The notes under the pieces: model-generated
Told to the model about the DNA's origin: nothing
The model's input: only the letters and a program-made list of their open reading frames with translations
The model's database searches: none
NCBI GenBank assembly: GCA_026214975.1
Contig: JAOBSW010000630.1
Span: 1 to 64,000, forward strand
DNA from: Gentiana macrophylla
Taxonomy: Eukaryota; Streptophyta; Magnoliopsida; Gentianales; Gentianaceae
Reading direction: 5' to 3'
DNA: 64,000 nt
Program-made: the position numbers and the translations under genes
In this document: positions 36,015-51,026 of the stretch, in pieces
Layout: the number at the start of each line of letters is the position of its first letter
How positions within the stretch are numbered: the stretch's first letter is position 1

Positions 36015-36171
36015 TTAGTGATTATTCATTTATGTTTACATAGAATTCATAAGACTTTAAAAATTTTATGCGTTAATCATTTAATGCGAGTTATTCATTT
36101 ACTTAATTTGCCCAATCGGATGAGAGAAAATTATTCATTTATCGAGATTATTCATTTATCGAGGTTGTACG

Positions 36172-36460
36172 GAAGATTAAAATCTAATAAAAGCCAAAAT
36201 AAGATTGATTTAAACTTTTTTTTTATATTTATTTTTTTATTTTAGGGCCTTTTTATATTTGTTTATATATATACAGTACAACGTTAAATTTCTCGTTTTT
36301 CCTATATTAGTGCTCGGGAAGCATTAAAACCCTAGCCCTTCGTCGTTTGGCAATTTTCCGGCGACAGAAAGATACAGTCTTTAATACTTGGGCAAGTAGG
36401 GTTTTTATCTTCTTTTCGACCCTCATAAGTCCAAAGTTCTAATCTAATCTTCTCGCCTCA
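36172..36460 (+). promoter_or_regulatory. Helicase promoter and 5' UTR
   Basis: This is the short space between the MITE end and the helicase ATG. A TATA-like stretch (TTTATATATATACAG) lies at about 36260-36275. The sequence ACCCTAG near 36332 resembles the telo-box-like element common upstream of plant translation and RNA-processing genes. Transcription probably begins near 36290-36310, which would put most of the remainder in the 5' UTR. Confidence 0.5.
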
Positions 36461-39814
<3,354 letters not shown>

Positions 39815-40533
39815 ACAAGTTAGAGATTACCTTTTCTGCATTTTGGTTGGGGAGGAGGGTGCGTTCGTATACGTGCATTAAATTTTATTTGTTCTATCCT
39901 CACAATATGTCATGTTTTCAGAGAGCTTTATTTTTATTTTCTACCTTCTAGATTAGTCTCTCTTTCAGTCTCTCTCTGTCTCTCTCTCGCCTATCTCGCC
40001 TATCGGACTCTACTTTTTATTGGAAAAATGGGGGTTAACAGGGATATGAATGTTTATTGTTTCGTTGAATATACCTTGTTATTTTTCCTTGTATAATTTC
40101 TCTGTTGTACTATAAGCATTATTGTCCATTGTCTTTTTCTTCAACTTGTCATATTTTGTGGGCTTGAACTCCAAATATACTTTGTTTCTTTACGTGATGA
40201 TACCTGTGTACTCATGCAGATTGTGATTCCTCCTTTTTTTTTTTTCTTTTGTGTTGGGATTGGGATTGGGGGTACAAAAATATTGTTTAGCTAGTACGTT
40301 AAGTTACAAAAATATATATAATAATAATAATAATGATAATCATTAATCCACAAACTTAAATTATAGGGATTGTTTCCATATAAAATAATTATTGGGGCAA
40401 TGGTTCAAAAGGATATATATTAAACTTAAGTAGGTAAATATGACACGTTTAAATTTTATTTAGTTATAAGGACATAAAATTAATACATGGATCAATCTAC
40501 CTTTAATTAATGATAAAAAAGAGCGTTGATTAA
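39815..40533 (+). other. Helicase 3' UTR and downstream intergenic region
   Basis: The 3' UTR probably ends between 39950 and 40160. It contains a (TCTC)n pyrimidine run at about 39955-39990 and several AATAAA-like AT-rich stretches, but no single polyadenylation signal stands out. From 40250 the sequence is AT rich, with a short (ATA)n run at 40311-40335. No gene is visible. Confidence 0.55.
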
Positions 40534-40606
40534 TACTTCCTCCGTCCCGTATTATAAGTCATTTTGGACTTTTCACACAGATTAAGAAAAATCATAAATA
40601 AGTTAC

Positions 40607-40638
<32 letters not shown>

Positions 40639-40640
40639 TT
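40534..40640 (+). mobile_element. Stowaway-like MITE end and (TA)n tract
   Basis: TACTTCCTCCGTCCCGTATTATAAGTC is the characteristic end of Stowaway/mariner MITEs (TACTCCCTCCGTCCC). The matching inverted end is not found downstream, so it is truncated. A (TA)n microsatellite lies at 40613-40639. Confidence 0.65.
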
Positions 40641-40849
40641 TAGAAAAGGCGCTGAATATTTGAAGTAATAAAAAAAAACTATTTTAATCAAAATTTCAAA
40701 CGGTTATATCTTTTGATATAAAACTCCGTCATCGTAATTTTTTCACCATAAGTCATATTTTTTAGTTATTTTTATTCTGATATCACATTTGATATTTTTC
40801 AACTTGATTTTTGAAAATCAAATTTTTCGTCTTAAAAATCGGCGCGATT

Positions 40850-41468
40850 AAGTGACGGTGCGATGCAGAGATACCGCGATGCACTGACAACCGCGATGCA
40901 GAGATACCGCGCGATGATCGACAACCGCGATCTGATCGACAACCGCGATCGCATTGCCCACCGCAAGAAGTAGTGGCCATCGCAATCTGATGACCACCCG
41001 ATCACGCGATCCACCGCCATTCATTGACCATCGCGATGCAACGACCACCGCGATACAGTGATCACCCCGATTCATTGACCACCGTGATGCAGTGACCACC
41101 GCGATGTCGTGACCACCTCGATGCAATGACCACCGCGATGCATTGACCATCGCAATGCATTGACCATCGCGATGCAGTGACCACCCGATGCAGAGACCGC
41201 CCCGATGCAGTGACCATCGACATGCATTGACCACCGCGATGTAGTGACCATTAGGATGCAGCGACCATCACGATGCAGTGACCTCCGCGCTGCAATGCCC
41301 ACCGCGATGCAGTGACCACCGCAATGCAATGACAAGAACGGTTGCAACGATTTATGCAGTGACATTTGATTTTTGCTCATACATCATTATTTCTGAAAAT
41401 CAAAATTTTCTTCATAAAATCGATGCGATGCAGCGACATGTGATGCATTGACCACCGTGAGCAGTGAC
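40850..41468. repeat. 17-bp minisatellite, block 1
   Basis: There are about 30 degenerate copies of a 17-bp unit close to GATGCAGTGACCACCGC, with ATTGACC/AGTGACC variants. A non-repetitive interruption lies at about 41330-41445. Because 17 is not a multiple of three, the minus strand encodes the same 17-residue repeat (around ASRWSLHRGGHCIAVVT) in all frames. This explains the overlapping open frames, which are not taken as genes. The block ends exactly at the Athila#2 insertion. Confidence 0.95.
41464..41468. repeat. Target site duplication GTGAC, left
   Basis: GTGAC here and at 52485-52489 flank Athila#2. The sequence is part of the minisatellite unit. Confidence 0.9.
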
Positions 41469-42902
41469 TGATGACGAGTAAAGTAGTATATCCTACAGCA
41501 TCAACATTTTGCCCATTATGAGCTAAAAATAGTTGTTTCGACCTATAAATATGAATCATTTAAGTTGAATATCATATGCCGAGTTCGTGAGTCGAGTAAT
41601 TTGCACTTAGCATTTATTTTCTATATTTCGATATTATTTCATGCATTATTTGATTATTTTCAAGATACGAAATTTTGGGCTGAGCATCATGGACGAATCT
41701 GGAGTGGACTGAACGAAAGGATTGGGCCTAGGGTATTCCAGAACATTCCAAGTTAAGTCGGCAGAAGAAAATGACAAAAGTACCCCCGGTTTACCGAGAG
41801 TGGGCACCGACTTACCGAGGGTCCAGAATCATCTGAAATGCGTTTTCTTGGACGAGGGGTAGAACTAGGTGTTTCTAAGTCGGTTTATGTAGCTATAAAT
41901 AAAAGGCCTCGCCTCAGAATTCAATGTACATAAAATTTCAATACAAATTATGCAATAAAAGTTCTTTGTTCTTTATTTTATTATTTTATGAGTTCTGGTC
42001 GGAGAGAGGACGGAGTCGCTGCCTAGGGACAGATCTGCACTCGTCTTCGAGATTTTCTGTCTTTTCCGAGATGTAGATCTGTCGTTGTTCTATTCAACTA
42101 GTATGTGTTAATTGCTTATTTAGTTTAATTATGTAGTAGTTAGTATACTTTACCCCATGTGTTATAGATCTAATTCATTGGTGAAGAAATCATGAAATAG
42201 TGGTTGCGTTCTTCAAATCTGCGACGGTCTATATCGCTAGATCTGAACATCTAGTAAATTACTAATTCATGATAATCGGCGCCAGCTACGTTGATCGATA
42301 GATTTAATTTACATTTTAGTAGCCTGATCAACTATTTGCATGTCATCGTAAATTAGCATGAAGACTGTTAATGAAGTGCTAGTTTGGACATTATCTTGAT
42401 GGACCCTAGGAACGTGTTGTTCAGTGTCGACAACTGTCTAGGCGGGTTAGCGGTATGAGTTAGCACTCGATACCGACAGCTCTAGTTCTTTATGCGTATG
42501 GGCTATTACAGACCAATTAAGGAGGGTAGCTTGCGTATATATTGTCTACTACCATGGTCGGAGTAGATAGGGTTAGAAGTTGTACCCGTAGCTAAACAAT
42601 GAGTTAAAATTCATCAATGGGGAGGACTATTGCATGTGTGGGGGGAATAACTAATTACTCTTAATTGAACTAATACATTAGAAACTCTTGTTTGCTTTGT
42701 GAGAACTAGCGTAACCTTGTTAGTTTGTGGCACCAATTTCACCACTGTCTAGATTAAAGTTGGTCGTAGACCGTTAATTGTGACAAGCTCAATCTTGATA
42801 ATTTGACGTTCTTATGAGTTTCTGTGGGATCGACCTTGACGCGCCAGTACTCTACTACGATACACCTAGTCCTATTGCTAGTAAGTGATTTGCACGCGAT
42901 CA
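41469..42902 (+). repeat. Athila#2 5' LTR
   Basis: The LTR has 1434 bp, with TGATGACG at the start and GCGATCA at the end. A TATA box (CTATAAATA) lies near 41892-41900. It is homologous to 51027-52484 over its whole length, and its last 150 bp are also related to the Athila#1 LTR. Confidence 0.93.
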
Positions 42903-42910
42903 AGATTTTC

Positions 42911-42928
42911 TGGCTCCGTTGCCGGGGA
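42911..42928 (+). promoter_or_regulatory. Athila#2 primer binding site
   Basis: TGGCTCCGTTGCCGGGGA differs at one position from the tRNA-Asp type site TGGCGCCGTTGCCGGGGA. It is eight bases downstream of the LTR. Confidence 0.88.
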
Positions 42929-43189
42929 CTCGTGTCAAGAATACTTTTTATTTAAGATTGAGTGTCTGTATATATTCGTGTTTGTTTAATTGAGCATGTG
43001 TTATTGTCTGTTTATACTGGAGTCGTACAGAGTCAGTTCTGTTAAAATTTGAGAAAACTTTTATCCGGTTTACCGCGAGTATACCGTGGTAAACCGAGGG
43101 TCCTAATTTCGGCACAATCGGTTCTGTCAGTTCAGCGTCGAGTCAGTAGTCAGAGTCTGTATTTTTGAGTCTGCCAGGCGTGTGTAACA
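42929..43189 (+). mobile_element. Athila#2 leader
   Basis: This short untranslated stretch before gag carries no recognised Gag N-terminus, which is shorter than usual for Athila and suggests a deletion. Confidence 0.55.
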
Positions 43190-44305
43190 GCCGGCGAGGA
43201 GATAGTCAGCACAGTCAAACCAGCAGGAGTGCCTGAAGATAACATTAAGCTGAAGTTGTTTACATTCACTCTGAAGGACAAAGCGAAGATATGGTTATTG
43301 TCTCTAGCACCAGGATCGATCCAAACTTGGACCGATTTGTTGCGAAAATTTATGAACAAGTACTGCCCACCTGGGAAGTCACTACAAATGAGACAAGACA
43401 TTATGAATTTCAAGCAGAAGCCCACTGAAACGTTCGAAGAAGCTTGGGAAAGATTTAATTAAGCACAAAGGAGATGCCCTCACCATGATATCACTCTGCC
43501 CATACGAATGCATAGTTTCTATCACGGATACGGCCAAGTGAACAAATGAGAGTTGATGCATCGAGCAACAGATGTTTTGCGTTGCTATCACCTTGAAGAA
43601 GCTGAAGAGAAATTGGAGCAAATCATACTTACAAGTCAATGGGGAACGCATCAAATTGAGACTGCCAAAGTAGCTGAAGGCGTATTTGGAGAAGATACTT
43701 CTCAAAAGATCTTATACCAGCTAATGGCGATGAATGAGAAGATAGATGGCATGCAAGATCGCATTGCCAAGGTTGAGAAAGTTCAAGAAATCGAAGCAAC
43801 CAACACTGAGGACGCGAACTATATAGGGAGGCAAGGACATCCTTATGGGGGTGGATATCGCCCAGGTTCTCATAACCACCCTGGTTTTCGACTGAGTGAC
43901 TCTACTGGGGGTTTTCGACAAAGTGATTCTAACGGTGGAGAGAGGCCAAGACAAACTGGTGGATTCATGCCTCAATTCAACAAGCCTAGTGGTTGGGAAG
44001 CAGCCATGGATAAAATGAGCTCAACTGTGACCGACACGGTCAATCAACTTATAAAATCCATGACTGAGCTGAATACAAACTTCACCACATGTTGTCAGAA
44101 GAATGATACAAGACTGATCAATCAAGAAGCCTTGGTGCAGAATCTGTCGTACCAAGTGGGGCAGATCACCGAACAAGTGTCAGCCTGTCCTCCGGGAGGA
44201 TTGTCAAGTAATACTGAGAAGAACCCGAAAGACATGAATGCAATCATGACTAAAAGCGGAAAGGAACTTCCTAGACCAGTTATACCAACTGTCCAGGAAG
44301 AATAA
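43190..44305 (+). pseudogene. Athila#2 gag
   Basis: The Gag core is at 43215-43462 (KLFTFTLKDKAKIWLLSLAPGSI; LLRKFMNKYCPP; EAWERFN). A stop follows directly, with the frame resuming at 43463-43550 (QRRCPHHDITLPIRMHSF) and 43553-44305. The last part has the Gly/His/Pro-rich segment (GGGYRPGSHNHPGFR) and a coiled region, as in other Athila Gags. The N-terminal part is missing and there are at least two breaks. Confidence 0.88.
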
Positions 44306-45269
44306 GAAAGCAGAACGCAGCAGAAATTGGAGAAAAAGAGGGGCCGGTAAACCGGGACACCACTCCGGTAAACCGGGAGTCTGAAAATACAGCAGACAAG
44401 CAGGCAGAGCACTAGCAGTCAGCAGGTAAGTCTTCATGAACTGTAACTATTAATCATGCTACTTTAACCTATCCCCCTAGGAAATATAAACCGAATAATG
44501 ATGATGCTTATTGTAAAAAGTTCATAGAAATGTTTAAGAAGTTGCTAGTGAATATACCTTTGGTAGAAGCTCTGGCCGGAATGCCAGAGTATGCAAAGTT
44601 CTTGAAGGAAGCAATCTCTACCAAAAGGAAGTTATTAGAACTTGAGACTATTTGCCTTAACGATGAATGCTCGGCAGTTTTGCAACGCAAACTGCCTCCT
44701 AAGTGTAAAGATCCAGGGAGATTCCTCATACCTTGCACAATTGGAGGAGTATGCCTAAACAAAGCATTGTGTGATCTCGAAGCCAGTGTCAATCTAATGC
44801 CACTCTCCATCTTTTATAAGTTAGGCATGAAAGAGTTGAATGAAACATCTATAACCCTTCAATTAGCGGATAGATCTCTGAAGCAACCGTGTGGAATGGT
44901 GGAGGATGTTTTGGTGAAAGTTGATAAGTTCGTATTCCCCGTAGACTTTGTGGTGCTAGATATAGAAGCTAACCACGATGTTCCACTAATCTTAGGATGA
45001 CCTTTCCTAGCGACGTGTAAGACATTGATAGATGTTCATAAGGGTGAGCTGATTCTGAGAGTGAATGAGGACAAAGTATTGTTCAATGTGATGAATTCTA
45101 TGAAGTATGCACAAGACGAAGGAGAAGCATGCCACATGATAGATGCCATAGATGAACTTGTTTGGAATTATATCAGCAAGTGGAACTAGACCCTGAAGTA
45201 GCAGAGACTTTACTCCTGAAGAAAGAAGAAAGTTATGAGGAAAACTGGCCTGGGTGTAGCTAAGGTCAA
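44306..45269 (+). pseudogene. Athila#2 aspartic protease
   Basis: The protease frame is 44530-44997: FLIPCTIGGVCLNKALCDLEASVNLMP, then SITLQLADRSLKQPCGMVEDVLVKVDKFVFPVDFVVLD and DVPLILG. The active-site motif normally reads D-L-G-A-S in Athila, but here the Gly codon is GAA (Glu, 44778-44780), which should inactivate it. A TGA at 44998-45000 replaces the conserved Arg codon after LILG, and coding resumes (TLIDVHKGELILRVNE) to about 45190. Confidence 0.88.
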
Positions 45270-46900
45270 GTGCGAGAAGTAGAGCCTATATCTTCTGTGG
45301 ATTTAGGAGGAAGCATTCATAGACCTTCGTGGCACAAGTTCTTTGACTTACAATTGGCTAGTGAGCTGTTAAGATCATCACTAGAAGAGCCACCAAGGAA
45401 CTTAACATTGAAACATTTGCCATCTCACCTGAAGTACTTATACTTACAAGATGATACTATTCTCCTCATAATTTCATCGTTGTTATCACCTTTAGAGGAA
45501 AGGGAACTTTTAAGAGTACTGAGAGAGCATATGGAGCGTTTGGGTGGACGATTTCAGATATTAGAGGAATAAGCCCATCGGTGTGCATGCATAAGATCTC
45601 TGTAGATCCCGAGAAGAAAGCGGTAGCACAACCGCAAAGGAGGTTGACGCCACAACTGAAGGATGTTGTTAAGGAAGAGATCATAAGGGTGTTGGAAATG
45701 GGAATCATTTTCCCCATTGTAGACAGTGAATGGGTAAGCCCGGATTGACTGTACAACCTAATGAGTTTGATGACTGGACATCGAGTTTGCATTGATTTCA
45801 GGAAACTGAATGATGCAACTCGTAAAGATCATTTTCCCCTACCATTCATTGACTAGATGCTAGAGAGATTAAGCGGTCATGTGTTTTATTGTTTCTTAGA
45901 TGGATATTCTGGTTACTATCAGATCCATATTGCCCCTGAGGACCGAGAGAAGCCACTTTCACATGTCCCTATGGAACTTTTGCATACAATCGCATGCCTT
46001 TTGGACTTTGTAATGCACCGGCAACTTTCCAAAGGTGTATGATGTCATTATTTGCGGACATGGTCGAGGACTTTCTGGAAATTTTCATGGATGATTTTTC
46101 TGTATTTTGAGATAGCTTTTATAAATGCTTGGACAATTTGAGTAGAGTGCTGAGGAGATGTGAAGAGACCAACCTTGTACTTAACTGAGAGAAATGCCAT
46201 TTCATGGTAACAGATGGAATAGTGTTGGGTCATAAGATTTCAAAGAAAGGAATGGAAGTTGATAAGGCAAAGATAGAGGTAATAGAGAAGTTACCCCCTC
46301 CAACAAACTTAAAGACGTTGCGAGTATTTCTTGGCCACACAGGATTTTATAGGGGGTTTATCAAGGACTTCTCTAAAGTTTCTAGACCTTTGACGGAATT
46401 ACTTGCAAAAGATGTGCATTTTGTATTTGGAGAAGAATTCAAACAAGCATTCAACACATTAAAGCAAATGCTTATAACCGCCCCAATTCTGGTTGCGCCA
46501 GATTGGAACAAACCTTTTGAGCTTATGTGTGATGCAAGCGACACGGCAGTTGGAGCAGCCCTGGGACAAAGGGAGGATAAAATCTTTAAGCCTATCTATT
46601 ACGCCAGTCATACCCTTAACAGTGCCCAGAGGAATTATGCGACTACAGAGAAGGAACTATTAGCTGTCATCTTTGCATTTGACAAGTTTCGACCATATCT
46701 GATAGGATTGAAAGTCACTGTATTCACTGACCACGCAACTTTGAAATACCTTCTAACCAAGCAAGACTCTAAGCCGAGATTGTTGAGATGGATTCTACTC
46801 TTACAAGAGTTGATGTTGAGATTAAAGATAAAAAGGGATCTGAGAACCAGGTGGCTGATCACCTGTCGAGATTAACTTTGCTAGAAGAGGAGCAACCGAC
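45270..46900 (+). pseudogene. Athila#2 RT and RNase H
   Basis: RT begins in 45270-45572 and continues with deletions: the usual PVHVVPKKGG segment after WVSP is missing (about 45738). HRVCIDFRKLNDATRKDHFPLP follows, with a stop TAG at 45854-45856 in place of the Gln codon before MLERLSG, then FLDGYSGYYQIHIAPEDRE. The catalytic FMDDF lies at about 46085-46100, followed by TGA codons including 46086-46112 and 46186-46188 (Trp to stop). RNase H ([49 protein letters not shown]) is intact in 46204-46800. Confidence 0.9.
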
Positions 46901-47670
46901 TGAGATCAGGGAGAGCTTCCCCGATGAACAAGTTTTTGCCGTCTTAGTGGTAGCTCGAGTTGAATCGCAGATCCGACATCATACATCAAGCGTGGGAAAT
47001 GTATACCCTTGGTTTGCTAACATTGTCAATTATCTAGCAGGAAGATACCTACCACCGGAATTCACAAATGCAGATAAGAAGAAGTTCTTTACGGATCTGA
47101 AGCATTACCATTGGGACGATCCCTACCTATAAGCTATGCCTTTATGCCATTCTTAGAAGATGCGTCCATGACGATGAGATCCAAGTATTTTGAGCCTATG
47201 TCATTCTAGGGAAGCTGGAGGTCACTATGGGCCGGAGAAGATAGCAGCAAAGGTACTGCAGTGTGGATTATATTGGCCAACAATTCATAAATTTGCTTAC
47301 GAGTTTACACGAGCCTGTCATCCCTATCAAATGACCGGTAACATTTCCAAGCGGAATGAGATGCCACTGTAGAGTATCTTAGAAGTGGAGTTATTTGATG
47401 TTTGGGGAATTGATTTTGTTAGGCCTTTCACATCAGAATCAAATCGTTACATCCTAGTAGCATTTGATTATGTTTCCAAATGGGTGGAGGCAGGGGCCTC
47501 ACCTACTAATGATGCCAGGGTTGTCCTGAGGTTTCTTAAGAAAAACATTTTGACAAGGTTTGGAGTGCCCAGAGCCATAATTAGTGATGGAGGGAGTCAT
47601 TTCTATAATAGGTTGTTTGAGAAATTAATGTTGAGATATGGGGTTAGGCATAAGATTGCAGCAGCATATC
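46788..47670 (+). pseudogene. Athila#2 integrase, 5' part
   Basis: The RNase H-integrase linker runs from 46788. The zinc finger lies at 47190-47340 with CHSREAGGHYG and a damaged second pair (CHPYQ instead of C-x-x-C). The core has the first Asp in VWGIDFV and the second in [10 protein letters not shown] (Gly replaces the usual Asn). A TAG at about 47370 replaces Lys in MPLKS. The coding sequence is cut after AAAY by the inserted element and resumes at 49503. Confidence 0.9.
47666..47670. repeat. Target site duplication ATATC
   Basis: ATATC is repeated at 49503-49507. Removing the insert and one copy restores the integrase codons Ala-Tyr-His-Pro. Confidence 0.9.
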
Positions 47671-49502
47671 TGATAGATATAGTGTGCCCGAAAGACAATT
47701 GTTGCTTATCCTTACGGGCAAGTGGGAGATTGTTGGAAGTAGCGCCCGAAAGACAATTTATGTAATTGTTTTTAGAATTAATAAATGACAGATTTATTCT
47801 CATCTTATTACTTGCTTCGTGCTTGTAAGTAATACACTACGGAAAACCCCAAGTCATAACATATGTAGCCATATAACTTAGTGTGTGTCACACATGAGGA
47901 TTAAGTTTATGGTGATACGCTTGAAATGTTAGTCCGTGGTGAATTTAATCAAAGTATGGGGTCTATTGATTAAACCACCATTAATGCGCCTAGAACACTT
48001 TATGGTGTGACCGTCCTATCCGGACCGTCGACATTGGTTGTCTAAGTAGGGGATTTATATATGATGTAGTCATATAGGGCTGGACCGATTTTATCCGTAT
48101 TTCTCATATAATTCCGTGATTGAGAAATCTCATTAAATCACAAGATGATCATATATGGATTAACCTTAATCCTGAAGTGATTGCATACTCCTACTTGTTT
48201 CAGGATAGGGTTTGATGTGTTCGTTAAGGATCGTTAAGAGGCGCGGTCTGAATCACTTTCACGTTGGCACTATTCTGGAATGAGTGAGAAGTGTGTGTCT
48301 CACAGATATGGAATCCATTCCTTCCTGTGGGAAGTAGAAAGACAATCCCCTTATTTGTTAATCCTAGAAACTGATCGATCCTCAGAGTTCGTATTGGTTA
48401 TGAACTAATTGATCACTAGTGGGTTAATGGTAAATAAGGATAAGATGTATTGAAGAGGGTTTACGGAAATAATCCCGCTTCATTACGGATAGTCTAAGGA
48501 GGGTTAGTTTATATGTAATGATAATATCAATGGACACTTATCGACTCGACGTTTTGAGAATAAGTTGTATCTATAATCGATAGAGTCCAATTTCGGATTT
48601 ATGGTGGCATAATTCCGGAATTAATAAGTTAAGTAGAAATATTATGTTCGATGAATATTTTATTTAATTTATTGTAGCTACTGATTATAGTCCATGGTCC
48701 CCGGATTGGCTCCTAACACGCGAGTGTTTTCTCATTTTATGGAACATCGAGAATAAATTAAATAGTTGGTCTATTTAACGAATATGCAATATTATTTATT
48801 TGGTAAATAATATGTAAAATAGAAAAGACATTTTCTATTAAAAATGATTTAAAAAGGTGGCGCCTATTTTGAGATAATTAGGAGAAGAAATTTTCCTAGA
48901 TTATGTCATTTGTGTAATTAATTAATTATTTATTTGTTGGATAATTAATGGAAAAATAAGAGATTGATTTTTTGGGAATTATCTCTTATTTTGTAGCAAA
49001 AATATCTTTTCCTTATGGGAATTGGTTTTTGTGGTGTGAAAAGCATAACTCTCTTGACTAGTTATTTTCCTATATAAAGAGAGTTCATCCCAACACAATA
49101 CACACTTGATTATTGGTGCCACTTATACATTAAAAGAAGAGAAAAATTAGTTTCTTGTTCTAGTCATTAAGAGAAGAAAAACCTAGGGTTTTTCTTGTGC
49201 ATATTCGAGGAGGTTCTACGGCGAGGATCGACGTTCACCAGTCGTCGCTAGGAGATACAATCCGGAAGATTGTGGCTTCTCCCTTTTGTCGAATTTCTCA
49301 TCTCTTTCCGTTGAGGTAAATCTACTAACCTTCTTGTAGATTGTTAATTAATCATGTGAATTAAAATCATGGTAAAATCTCATGTGAATTTAATTCGTAG
49401 CTTCCGCTGTGCATGATCGAGTGTCTCGATCGGTGCTGTGAATCAGATATGATGACCCAATTGTGGATCGGATCCGGATTCGGATTTCTACTACTCCTAG
49501 GA
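47671..49502 (+). mobile_element. Internally deleted large-LTR element inside Athila#2 integrase
   Basis: The first 30 bp are a decayed LTR start (GTGCCCGAAAGACAATTG). They join a short internal tail with a polypurine tract (CAAGTGGGAGAT, 47720-47731), then a full large LTR from TGTTGGAAG at 47732 to 49502. Most of the 5' LTR and all coding sequence are lost. The LTR has a GTGGCGCC block near 48857, a TATA box (CTATATAAAG) near 49072 and a long leader. It is the same family as 53327-55113 and 55428-57188. Confidence 0.85.
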
Positions 49503-50133
49503 ATATCACCCCCAGACGAGTGGACAAGTCGAAGTCACGAATAGAGAGATAAAGAGGATCTTAGAGAAGACTGAGAATCCCATGAGGAATGATTGGTCTT
49601 TGAAATTAGATGACGCTCTTTAAGCGTACAGAACAGCTTATAGGACCACGATTGGTATGTCACCATACATGATAGTGTTTGGAAAAGTGTGTCATTTACC
49701 GGTAGAACTCGAGCACCGAGCGCTGTGGGCTACGAGGTTTCTAAACATGGATGAGAATTTACCCGGTGAAAAGAGAATGCTAGACTTGAATAAACTGGAA
49801 GAGTTTAGACTTCAAGCGTATGAAAATGCAAAGATTTACAAGGAAAGAACGAAGCGTCTGCACGATAAAAGGATTCTGAGCCGCACATTTCAAGTTGGAG
49901 ATAAGGTGCTGGTATATAATTCGCGTCTTCGCCTTTTTCCTGGGAATTTGAAGTCTAGATGGTATGGGCCACAAGTAGTCACAAAAGTTTTCAATTCAGG
50001 TGCGTGTGAAGTTAGAAATGAATACTCTGGGAAGACTTTCATAGTAAACGGCCAAAGGCTGAAGCATTACCTAGAGCACAAGTATAACCCTGAACTGGAA
50101 GTCTTTATGTTGACGGATCCAAAATACGAATAA
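49503..50133 (+). pseudogene. Athila#2 integrase, 3' part
   Basis: This continues the integrase core after the insertion with [19 protein letters not shown], containing the catalytic Glu. A TAA at 49621-49623 lies where ALWAYR is expected. The frame then continues 49657-50133 through [24 protein letters not shown] to the C-terminal domain ([23 protein letters not shown]) and a stop at 50131-50133. Confidence 0.9.
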
Positions 50134-51026
50134 AGGAGCCCTATTAGTACAGTCGAGCTGGCGACTATAAACTCAAAACTATTTATAAACCCTTATTTAT
50201 TGCTTTTGTTTATTTTATGTTGTTTGATTCAATAAAGTAGCATGACAATCGCAAAGTTTTTTTCATCACATATGTATTCGGTCGTCTGGCTAGGGATATA
50301 TGTGGTTTTTTCCTTCACGATTCTCATGTGACACTCTCGTAAAAGTTTTCGCGTCTTGCTTAGGCCAATAAAAGAATAAAGTGGCTTAAACTATTTTTGC
50401 CCATTCCTCCGGTATGCAAATTACCGCCACCTTATTTTCGTATTGCCCTTCGCATAATAATCACAGTTTTCAGAATTATTTTGGAACGCCGGTAACAACT
50501 TGGAAGAGGAATGACCTATGAGCTAATGATTCTGCTCCGGGATTCGTGTTGACTCAGCCGACTAATTAAAGAGCTAAGTACCTTTCCTTTTCTTTATTAT
50601 TAGTTATTGGGGACAATGTCTATAATAAGTGGGGGGTAGACATCTTAGCTGGTAAATCGATAAGAGGGATTTTTTTTTTAAAAAAAAAATCTAATGATAA
50701 ATCCCAGAGTTTGCCCGGCCCGATTAAGGTACCATGTTGTGTAACCAAGTCTGCGAGATGAGCTAGTGTATGTGCAGGTAAGTTAAGATTGTGGGGTTAA
50801 TACAACTTGATTCTCCTCATGAACACACTATCACAACTGATACATCACACGACACATTGATGCATGGTAAGTAGTGATTAATGGGGAGTTTATGGATTGT
50901 GGCTTAATGTATGTTTTTGCCGGAAATCTTGATTGAATATGTGGTAGTTGATGGAGATTGTTCTTGGGGGTACATTCCGCCTTGATACTCTGCTCGAGGA
51001 TGAGCAGAAGGCTAGTGGGAGGTAAT
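50134..51026 (+). mobile_element. Athila#2 3' non-coding region and polypurine tract
   Basis: There is no coding signal. A purine-rich AAGTGGGGGGTAG at 50628-50640 and a second one (GGCTAGTGGGAGGTAAT) directly before the LTR at 51010-51026 repeat the two-tract layout seen in Athila#1. Confidence 0.75.

Larger units (their letters stand above)
35161..36171 (+). mobile_element. pogo/Emigrant-like deletion derivative
   Basis: The ends share an inverted motif: left TACAATAGAGCGCCGATAAATGAATA, right (minus strand) GTACAACCTCGATAAATGAATA. They resemble the terminal repeats of plant pogo-type elements (Emigrant/Lemi1). A TA precedes the left end, and the right TA is not clear. Inside, 35598-35685 encodes an N-terminal helix-turn-helix-like TLTDQIRRAICEHKNENPSI, as in CENP-B/pogo transposases. 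From 35686 a transposase C-terminal tail follows (DENDPEPDDSSVIPNVLSKE...FQAAVT). The DDE core between them is deleted. Confidence 0.6.

Noticed and set aside
40850..41468. CRISPR-like array
   Set aside because: The repeat has a 17-bp period without unique spacers, in a plant nuclear context, so it is a minisatellite.
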